Origin: an uncultured Flavobacteriales bacterium
GTDB taxonomy: Bacteria; Bacteroidota; Bacteroidia; Flavobacteriales; Vicingaceae
Direction: 5' to 3'
DNA length: 5,487 nt
Assembly (NCBI GenBank): GCA_946886085.1
Contig: CAMPHX010000117.1
Coordinates: 1-5,487 of the forward strand
Shown: positions 1 through 5,487 of the stretch, in pieces
How the letters are laid out: every line of letters begins with the position of its first letter
How positions within the stretch are numbered: the first letter of the stretch is position 1
Position numbers and translations under genes: made by a program
The notes under the pieces: generated by a model
Databases searched by the model: none
What the model was told of the DNA's origin: nothing
The model's input: only the letters and a program-made list of their open reading frames with translations

Positions 1-19
1 TCTATATGCTTAGTTTTAA

Positions 20-57
20 ATTCAATGCAAAGTTATACTAAAATTTTAGTTTTTAAA
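20..57 (-). promoter_or_regulatory. Candidate Bacteroidota-type promoter reading out of the left edge
   Basis: On the minus strand, bases 35 to 28 read TAACTTTG, a perfect match to the Bacteroidota primary-sigma -7 consensus TAnnTTTG, and are followed by CA as is common. Eighteen bases upstream, bases 57 to 54 read TTTA, three of four matches to the -33 TTTG element. Transcription would start near position 20-22 and run leftwards, so the gene served lies outside the window. It sits about 160 bp beyond the end of the antiporter gene, in non-coding sequence, as expected for the promoter of a separate unit. The box match is seen directly; activity is inferred. Confidence 0.5.
37..50. repeat. Perfect 14-bp palindrome in the promoter spacer
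   Basis: ACTAAAATTTTAGT is a perfect palindrome with two 7-base arms and no spacer. It lies wholly between the candidate -33 element (54-57) and -7 element (28-35), a position where a bound dimer would block RNA polymerase. It could therefore be an operator. On the plus strand it is followed by a short T run (50-54), so a weak rightward terminator is the alternative, but the stem is almost all A-T. Because the region is very AT-rich, chance is a real possibility. Confidence 0.3.
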
Positions 58-170
58 TAGAAAAGTAGGTCTATTTTGCTTCTTAACTAATAGAAATTGA
101 TGAGGTTGTAGAATAACTTTGAGCTTTCTTTCAGTGTAAGAACAATCTCTATTTAAATATACAACTCCAT

Positions 171-186
171 AAAAATATTTATTTTT
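171..186 (-). terminator. Weak AT-only inverted repeat after the antiporter gene
   Basis: AAAAATA and TATTTTT form a perfect 7-bp inverted repeat separated by two bases, starting 28 bases past the antiporter stop codon. It is the only symmetric element in this tail that sits where a terminator for the minus-strand operon would be. The stem has no G-C pair, so it would be a poor intrinsic terminator. I saw no better candidate between 1 and 214. Confidence 0.22.
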
Positions 187-214
187 GATTCTGTAAACTA
201 AATTGACCTAACCA

Positions 215-2230
215 TCACCCCTCCATTTCAAAGAATTTATTCACTAATAAAATGTGATCGGGATCGCCTAAAAGGTAAAGGACATCATCTTGTAAAATCA
301 TGTTGTCGCCATCAATATCGGTAATGTAATCTTTACCTCGTTTTATGGCTAAAAGCGTAACCCCATAATCGCTTCTTAAAGCAGAGGAATCAAGCGATTT
401 GCCTACAATTTTATTTTTTCCTTGCGTAACATGTACCGTAGCAATTTCCATTTCATCATTACGCAATTGCATTACATCTTTTCCGGTTAAGATGTTAACT
501 TCACTAATGTCTCTCAGCATTTCATAATTTCTAGACCTAATATAATTTACAAACTGTTTAATATCATCATTAGGGACTAAATACTTACGCATTACTCGGG
601 TAAAAATTTCAATAGAAGTTTCAAATTCTTCGGGAATAACCTGATCTGCTCCGGCTTTAATGTTTTCTTCAATTTCGCTAATGTAGCGTGTTCTTACAAT
701 TATATAAGCAGTTCTGGTATAATTTCTAATAGATCGTACAATTTTTTTAGTGGTTTCAGGTGAAGAAATTGCCACAACTACCACTCTTGCTTCGTGCACA
801 TGAAGGTGTTTTAAAATAACCTCATTACAAGCATCACCAAAAATAATAGGTTCATTATTTTCTTTCGCTTTTTTGATGGCTTCGGGATCTAAATCTACAA
901 TTAAATAGGGAATAGTTGCTCTTTTAGCTGCTTTAGCTACATTTTCTCCATTTAAACCATAACCGATAATAATAAGGTGGTCGTGATAATTTTCTTCTTC
1001 AATTTTATTGTTGTGAGCATTGTTTTTAGTAATGTTTTTTAACCTTCTTCTTACATTTTTAGGTAATGGTGTTTTAAATAAGAAGTCAGCAATTTTATCT
1101 GAAAAATCAATAACAAATGGAGTTGCTCCCATACTCATAATAGAAATTGCTAAAAAATGCTGATAAATGGAGTTGCTCATTAACTCATATTCCATTCCTG
1201 TTGCCGAAAGTAAAAAAGCAAATTCTCCTACCTGAAAAAGACTAAGTGCAGTAAGTATAACCGTTCTGGGAGGGTATTTTAGTATTAAAACAGTTATGAC
1301 TAAAATAATAATTTTTAGGGCTACAACACCAAAAGCAATTAAGTGAATAGAAACTATGTTGTTAAAGAAAAATTCTAAATCCAATAACATCCCAATGGAA
1401 ACAAAGAAAAAGCTAATGAAAATTTCTCTGAAAGGAAGGATGTTAGCAGTTGCTTGGTGGCTGTATTCCGATTCGGATATAATTAATCCGGCAAAAAAAG
1501 CTCCTAATGCTAACGACAAACCTACTGCAGAAGTTAGCCAAGCGGTAGCAAAACAAAGCACTACAGTTGTTAAAATAAACAACTCTCTACTTTTAGCTTT
1601 TACTACAGATTTGAATAATAATGGAACGACATACTTTCCAAGTAAAAATAACATAATTAGTACTCCTGCAAGTTTTGCCACCAACATTAGTAAGTCATTT
1701 ACAGGGTCTTCCGATTGTCCTGCTAAAAGTGGTGTAACCAACATCATCAGCACCACAATTATATCTTGAAAAATCAGTATCCCCACAGCTACTCTACCGT
1801 GCGGAGAAGTTATTTCACCTTTTTCTTGAAGCATTTTAAGTACAATGGCGGTACTACTTAATGAAAATAAGAACCCAATAAAAATAGAAGTTTGGAGTGA
1901 CAATCCCATCCATGTGGCACAAAGTGTTGTTAGTCCGATTGTTCCTCCAACCTGCATCATACCACCCCAGAGTACTGTATTTTTTATGGAGACTAATCCT
2001 TTTAATGAGAACTCTATACCAATTACAAATAACAGGAAGATAATGCCTATTTCCGATAATAATTCTACTTCATGTCCGGCACTCACTAGGTTTAGCCCGT
2101 GTGGACCACTAATAATTCCAGTAATTAAAAACCCTAAAATGGGTGGAATTTTTAATCTGTTAAAAAGTAAAATGATGAGTACAGAAAGTCCTAATATGAT
2201 GACAATGTCTTTTAAAATAGGAATTTCCAT
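215..2230 (-). CDS. CPA2-family cation:proton antiporter with RCK_N and RCK_C domains (KefB/KefC-like)
   Basis: This is an inner-membrane monovalent cation/proton antiporter, probably moving K+ or Na+ against H+ for pH and ion homeostasis. Residues 1-375 are a hydrophobic Na_H_Exchanger domain with about 12-13 membrane segments. It includes the CPA2 ion-site pair Gln155-Asp156 (motif FQD), at the same numbering as in KefC. A charged linker (about 376-416) leads to an RCK_N Rossmann domain with GYGLNG (Gly423, Gly425, Gly428), the strand-2 acid (VDLD, 445-448) and GDAC (465-468), so a nucleotide probably gates the channel. Residues about 588-668 form an RCK_C (TrkA_C) ligand domain, which classical KefB and KefC lack. 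The KefC acidic gating loop is replaced by SHQATANILPF (257-267), so glutathione gating is doubtful and no kef symbol is given. The ATG follows the pspC stop by 39 bp; an in-frame TAA lies seven codons upstream, and no Shine-Dalgarno is visible. It is the last gene of the run. Confidence 0.93.
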   Translation of the reverse strand: MEIPILKDIVIILGLSVLIILLFNRLKIPPILGFLITGIISGPHGLNLVSAGHEVELLSEIGIIFLLFVIGIEFSLKGLVSIKNTVLWGGMMQVGGTIGLTTLCATWMGLSLQTSIFIGFLFSLSSTAIVLKMLQEKGEITSPHGRVAVGILIFQDIIVVLMMLVTPLLAGQSEDPVNDLLMLVAKLAGVLIMLFLLGKYVVPLLFKSVVKAKSRELFILTTVVLCFATAWLTSAVGLSLALGAFFAGLIISESEYSHQATANILPFREIFISFFFVSIGMLLDLEFFFNNIVSIHLIAFGVVALKIIILVITVLILKYPPRTVILTALSLFQVGEFAFLLSATGMEYELMSNSIYQHFLAISIMSMGATPFVIDFSDKIADFLFKTPLPKNVRRRLKNITKNNAHNNKIEEENYHDHLIIIGYGLNGENVAKAAKRATIPYLIVDLDPEAIKKAKENNEPIIFGDACNEVILKHLHVHEARVVVVAISSPETTKKIVRSIRNYTRTAYIIVRTRYISEIEENIKAGADQVIPEEFETSIEIFTRVMRKYLVPNDDIKQFVNYIRSRNYEMLRDISEVNILTGKDVMQLRNDEMEIATVHVTQGKNKIVGKSLDSSALRSDYGVTLLAIKRGKDYITDIDGDNMILQDDVLYLLGDPDHILLVNKFFEMEG

Positions 2231-2269
2231 ATAGTTTTTTGAGTTAGGTTAGAAGTTGTTTGAAGTTAA

Positions 2270-2494
2270 TTATAAGTCCCACACCGATCTTCTTTTTTTG
2301 AACTTAAAATAATCTTTATGTTCTAGAATAAAAGCCATGATAAGATAAATAATCAGTGGAGACCCCAAAGTTAAGAAAGAGATGTAAATAAAAAACATTC
2401 TTATTTTAGAAGTTCTTAGTTGAAGCTTTTCGCCCCACCAAGCACATACTCCAAACGCTTTTTCTTCAAAATAGGCTTTAATTTTTTTTATCAT
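2270..2494 (-). CDS. Small PspC-domain membrane protein
   Basis: This 74-residue protein is a minimal PspC domain. After a basic amphipathic start come FGVCAWWGEKL (14-24), matching the family's GVCgGlAeyf block, and then TSKIRMFF (28-35), matching the tlvRllF block. A hydrophobic stretch at about 33-57, broken by Gly44-Ser45-Pro46, gives one or two membrane helices. The tail KFKKRR-SVWDL is basic and ends in Val-Trp-Asp-Leu; from memory, the short Bacteroidota members share a tail of the form R-x-S-V-[FW]-D-L. PspC in enterobacteria is a membrane sensor of envelope stress that binds PspA and PspB; neither partner is visible here, so that role is not established for this protein. It starts 59 bp after the DUF2851 stop and ends 39 bp before the antiporter start, which suggests co-transcription. 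There is no Shine-Dalgarno, but no better start exists. Confidence 0.88.
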   Translation of the reverse strand: MIKKIKAYFEEKAFGVCAWWGEKLQLRTSKIRMFFIYISFLTLGSPLIIYLIMAFILEHKDYFKFKKRRSVWDL

Positions 2495-2553
2495 GACAAT
2501 AGGCTTATTCCATGCGAAGATAATGATTTTTGGGGAGATATTTGTTTTAATTC

Positions 2554-3828
2554 TTAAACTGAATTTAGTAGTCTATTCCCCACATAACAATTCAAACATT
2601 TTTTTTGTGTGCAGTAGTTATTTTTGAGTTCAATTAGTGCTTGTGTTTTAGCGGCATTGTTGGATTTAATTCCTAAAGCTTTCCAGTTTGTAATAATGGA
2701 GTTAGCTTCAGCGGGTGTTTGTTCTAACAATTGTAAGGCTAAATTGATGTGTTTTTCTTGTTGATGTTGTTTTCCATAAACAAACAGAAATGGTGCTACC
2801 ACATTTATTATCAAATTATTCAATAGGGTTTTGCCTACTTTTTTAGGTTTGGATTTAACTTCAACACCAAATTGATAGTGAGTTAACCAATATGCTGATG
2901 CTTCGGTTTTAAATAATTGTTGAATAGACTTGACATCTTTTAACTCAAGAATTCTTGAAAATAATCTGGGATGGTTTTTTAACAACATAGCCAATTGACT
3001 AATACGTATAGTTGGAAAGTTGGAAGGTCGTAATTTGGAAAACTTCCACGTAACTTTATCTATGGCTTGCAGCTGAAATTTTGATTGCAAAAAAGCATAT
3101 TCTTTCTTCAATCGTTGAAAATATTCATCAGTAATATTTTCGTTTAAAAAACCTGCTTGTCCATACAACAACGCTTCAACACTTATTTGTTGCGGATGTT
3201 TTTCAATAATTTTTAAGGGCGTATTTTGAGCCAATTGCTCAAAGGGTATAGCATTAACATTTAGTCCGAAATATTTAAAAATGAAATGATAAAAGGTTTC
3301 GTCTAAATTATTTTTATTCTGCTGTAAGTGATTAGTTATAAGCGTTGTTTTTCTTTCTAAACGTTCTAAAAGCAATCTTTCTAGCCAATTATTAAATTCA
3401 AATGCTGATACTTTATTCAACTGGTTTCCACATGGAATTTTATTTTTAGAATAAATTAGTTGATGGTAATGGTGCAGTAAATCTAAATCAATGTTTTCTT
3501 TTAATTCTAATGTAGGAATAAGGTTGTTATTGGTGTTTTTTATTTCAGTATTATGTTCATAAACTACGTGCAAAATTACATTGTCGTAGGCCTTATCTTT
3601 TTGGTGCTGGTGAGCATTCCAATCGGAAGATTTTAAGTGAATTTCTACATTTCCTGCCCAAATAGTGTTGCCAATTTTAAGTTGAGCATTAAAAAAATCC
3701 GGTCCGGAATCTTGGTTGTGAATACCAACTTTTATTATTTGTATAGCTTCCCCATTAGTGGTAACTAAATGTTGTGTTTTAAAGCGTTTAAACTTCCATA
3801 TATAATGTAGAAAATCTTCTTTAAACAT
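2554..3828 (-). CDS. DUF2851 family protein, function unknown
   Basis: At 424 residues this is a full-length member of the DUF2851 family, common in Bacteroidota and without a known function. It has no signal peptide or membrane segment and is probably cytoplasmic. The strongest family block is residues 36-90: SGPDFFNA (41-48), GNVEIH (59-64), DWNAHQH (69-75) and YDNVILHVVY (81-90). This is rich in conserved-looking Asp, Glu and His and ends in a likely beta strand. The middle is helical and includes LERLLLERLERK (149-160), FGLNVNAIPFEQLA (187-200) and ALLYGQAGFL (219-228). The C-terminus holds C-x4-C-x2-C (Cys406, Cys411, Cys414), and the only other cysteine is Cys133 in IPCG. The nuclease-like and metal-binding readings are my inference. 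The start MFKEDFLHYIWKF fits the usual N-terminus of the family. The gene begins 46 bp after lnt, with pspC 59 bp downstream. Confidence 0.9.
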   Translation of the reverse strand: MFKEDFLHYIWKFKRFKTQHLVTTNGEAIQIIKVGIHNQDSGPDFFNAQLKIGNTIWAGNVEIHLKSSDWNAHQHQKDKAYDNVILHVVYEHNTEIKNTNNNLIPTLELKENIDLDLLHHYHQLIYSKNKIPCGNQLNKVSAFEFNNWLERLLLERLERKTTLITNHLQQNKNNLDETFYHFIFKYFGLNVNAIPFEQLAQNTPLKIIEKHPQQISVEALLYGQAGFLNENITDEYFQRLKKEYAFLQSKFQLQAIDKVTWKFSKLRPSNFPTIRISQLAMLLKNHPRLFSRILELKDVKSIQQLFKTEASAYWLTHYQFGVEVKSKPKKVGKTLLNNLIINVVAPFLFVYGKQHQQEKHINLALQLLEQTPAEANSIITNWKALGIKSNNAAKTQALIELKNNYCTQKKCLNCYVGNRLLNSV

Positions 3829-3849
3829 AACTTAGTAAATAAAGTTAGC

Positions 3850-3872
3850 AGCTAATACAATAGTAATTAGCT
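3850..3872. repeat. 7-bp inverted repeat between lnt and the DUF2851 gene
   Basis: AGCTAAT (3850-3856) and ATTAGCT (3866-3872) are exact reverse complements around a 9-base loop, beginning three bases past the lnt stop codon. The right-hand arm of an overlapping 5-bp repeat, TTAGC-A-GCTAA (3845-3855), shares bases 3851-3855, so two alternative hairpins are possible in the transcript. No T run follows on either strand, so it is not a standard intrinsic terminator. It could modulate read-through or mRNA stability, or be chance. Confidence 0.4.
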
Positions 3873-3874
3873 AT

Positions 3875-5487
3875 CTAAAAATTAAAATTACTTTTATTTT
3901 TTATTTTGGCTCCCCAACTCCATATCAATAATAATACTGAAAGGGCTGCCAATACTCTTCCTATCCAATCTCCTGAACGCACATAAAACGTTTCTGCGGT
4001 ATTTAAGTTGATATCTCCTTTAATTACGCCCTTTTGCCACCAACCAATTGGTTGAAGCACATCGCCACGTTGATTTATAAAACATGAAATTCCTGTATTG
4101 GCACTTCGAGCAATACTTCTACGAGTTTCTATGGCTCTTAATCTACCATAAGCCAAGTGTTGTTTATAGCCGGGACTATCATCCCACCAACCATCATTCG
4201 TAATAATGAAAGCAGCATGAGCTCCTTTTTGTACGTAACTACCAAAATATTCCCCATAAATAGACTCATAACAGATTACCGGAGCAATGTTTATGTTGTC
4301 GTTTACCAAATTAAAAGCTTCTTTTTCGGTGCCTAAGCTGCCTAAAGTTCCTCCTAAATTAATCGCAAACTTTTCTAAGGGACTAAATAGTTTAGGGTAG
4401 GGTAATTTTTCTACACCCAACACCAGTTTAGATTTGTGATAAATCTGCATTGGAGCATCATATTTTAGTTGCAAAGCAGTATTAAAGGCATCGTACCAAC
4501 CACCTGTTTGTCTGTCGGGGCGAGCGGTTGCTGTTGGTTTTTCCGGGGAAGCTTTATATTCTCTGTAAGTTGATGCTCCAATAATTAAGGTAATATGAGG
4601 ATGGTTTTTTAGCCAATTTTGCAACATTCGATAAGCATTGCTTTCTTCGGGTTTGCTTTCAACAAAACCTCTTGGTATAGCTGTTTCTGGAGCTACAACA
4701 TAAGTAGTGTTTTGAGTAATTTTTGATTGAGCCAATTGTAAAATATTCGCAATTTGTTCATCTTCGGTCATTCTGCCAAATTTATCTTTATAAGGATCTA
4801 TATTTGGCTGTATTACCACTACTTCAATAGGCTTTTCGGTTTCTATATAATTATTGTAAGTGTTGTAAGAATAAATCATTGGTGCGAATAGTAACACTAT
4901 TGCAATGATTACCATTTTTATGTTGCTCATAAAACTTTCTCTTTTTACCACATAAGCTTGATAAAAATGATAAATAACAATATTCATTAATAGAATCCAT
5001 AGCGAACCACCCATAACACCAGTATATTCATACCACTGTATCCATTTTGGATTGTTGGCAAAAATATTTCCTAAGGTATTCCAAGGGTGAGAAAATTCCC
5101 AATTGTAATGCACCCATTCAAAACCTATCCAAAAAGCTACCAAAGCAATGTAACCTCTTTTATTCCCCAAGTGTTTTTTTGTTGTATGAAACCACATAAA
5201 AATAATGGTCATAAATAAGGAGTATAGGACTTCAGCCATTACCATTCCTGCCTCTGAAGAATACCAAATCCACCAAGTGGTGTAGGTATTAAATATTAAA
5301 AATGTAAGGTAAGTGTAAAAGAACAAATGCCATTTAGAATATTTTTCGGGCTGAGATGCAATAATTTCTTCCAACAATAAAAGCGGAACAAAAGCAATAA
5401 AAATTAAAATGGATAGACTTCCTGTTTCAGGCCAAGCTATACCCATTAATAAACCACTTAATACAGCAAGTCCTAAAAGTTTAATTT
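3875..5487 (-). CDS. lnt: Apolipoprotein N-acyltransferase, 5' end beyond the window
   Basis: Lnt adds the third acyl chain, from a phospholipid, to the N-terminal cysteine of lipoproteins in the inner membrane. Numbering from the ATG at 5446, residues 1-200 are membrane helices with the HPWNTLGN motif (120-127). Residues about 206-480 are the nitrilase-fold catalytic domain, and a last helix lies at about 494-512. The triad is visible: Glu254 (APETAIP), Lys338 (YHKSKL) and Cys392 (ICYES). Glu346 sits eight residues after the lysine and Glu394 two after the cysteine, matching the essential E. coli Glu343 and Glu389. The frame stays open upstream of 5446 for 13 codons to the window edge and encodes IKLLGLAVLSGLL, the usual first-helix sequence of Lnt. 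There is no alternative start in that stretch, so the true start is outside and 5446 is internal. The stop is TAG. Spacing of 46 bp to the DUF2851 gene suggests an operon. Confidence 0.95.
   Translation of the reverse strand, partial: IKLLGLAVLSGLLMGIAWPETGSLSILIFIAFVPLLLLEEIIASQPEKYSKWHLFFYTYLTFLIFNTYTTWWIWYSSEAGMVMAEVLYSLFMTIIFMWFHTTKKHLGNKRGYIALVAFWIGFEWVHYNWEFSHPWNTLGNIFANNPKWIQWYEYTGVMGGSLWILLMNIVIYHFYQAYVVKRESFMSNIKMVIIAIVLLFAPMIYSYNTYNNYIETEKPIEVVVIQPNIDPYKDKFGRMTEDEQIANILQLAQSKITQNTTYVVAPETAIPRGFVESKPEESNAYRMLQNWLKNHPHITLIIGASTYREYKASPEKPTATARPDRQTGGWYDAFNTALQLKYDAPMQIYHKSKLVLGVEKLPYPKLFSPLEKFAINLGGTLGSLGTEKEAFNLVNDNINIAPVICYESIYGEYFGSYVQKGAHAAFIITNDGWWDDSPGYKQHLAYGRLRAIETRRSIARSANTGISCFINQRGDVLQPIGWWQKGVIKGDINLNTAETFYVRSGDWIGRVLAALSVLLLIWSWGAKIKNKSNFNF

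Noticed and set aside
114..121. TAACTTTG on the plus strand, a perfect -7 box pointing right towards the antiporter 3' end
   Set aside because: No TTG-type -33 element lies at the right distance upstream and no plus-strand gene follows. In AT-rich DNA an isolated box is expected by chance. An antisense transcript cannot be excluded.
1..214. Possible small gene or structured RNA in the non-coding left end
   Set aside because: Minus-strand frames are broken by frequent stops (the ATG near 170 gives only five codons), and no GC-containing stems or known RNA motif were seen.
1356..1769. Plus-strand open frame of 137 codons opposite the antiporter gene
   Set aside because: It lies wholly antisense to a well-supported gene, its translation is rich in Ser, Thr, Asn and Lys with no recognisable domain, and nothing upstream looks like a promoter.
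1845..2234. Plus-strand open frame of 129 codons opposite the 5' part of the antiporter gene
   Set aside because: It is an antisense shadow of the membrane domain, with no family resemblance, and its composition is explained by the complement of hydrophobic codons.
2515..2522. TATCTTCG on the minus strand upstream of pspC as a possible internal promoter
   Set aside because: It has one mismatch to TAnnTTTG at a key T and no -33 element about 19 bases upstream.
3840..3847. TAACTTTA on the minus strand just before the DUF2851 start as a possible promoter
   Set aside because: The final G of the -7 box is missing, there is no -33 match at proper spacing, and it lies only 11 bases from the start codon.

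Overview
The window looks like chromosomal DNA from a low-GC member of the Bacteroidota, probably marine or flavobacterial-like. Three things point there. One gene is a DUF2851 protein, a family I know mainly from Bacteroidota. The PspC protein is the roughly 70-residue form typical of that phylum, with a basic tail ending in Val-Trp-Asp-Leu. The left end carries a TAnnTTTG-type -7 box, and none of the gene starts has a clear Shine-Dalgarno sequence. The order and genus cannot be settled from this sequence.

All four genes lie on the minus strand and read right to left. In transcription order they are: (1) lnt, apolipoprotein N-acyltransferase, whose 5' end runs off the right edge (3875-5487); (2) a 424-residue DUF2851 protein of unknown function (2554-3828); (3) a 74-residue PspC-domain membrane protein (2270-2494); and (4) a 671-residue CPA2 cation:proton antiporter with RCK_N (TrkA-N) and RCK_C (TrkA-C) domains (215-2230). 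The gaps are 46, 59 and 39 bp. I found no convincing promoter or terminator in any of them, so the set may be one operon. Three of the four products are membrane proteins, so the theme is the cell envelope and ion homeostasis.

The left 214 bp hold no gene. They contain a weak AT-only inverted repeat just after the antiporter gene. Further left is a good candidate Bacteroidota promoter pointing out of the window, with a perfect 14-bp palindrome inside its spacer. The next minus-strand gene would start beyond position 1.

No mobile element, CRISPR array, tRNA or rRNA was seen. The most interesting unexplained item is the DUF2851 protein. Its N-terminus has a PD...ExH and Asp/His-rich block that resembles a metal-dependent active site. 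Its only four cysteines could form one metal site (one internal, plus C-x4-C-x2-C at the C-terminus). It is followed directly by the small PspC gene. This is a testable hypothesis, not a demonstrated system.
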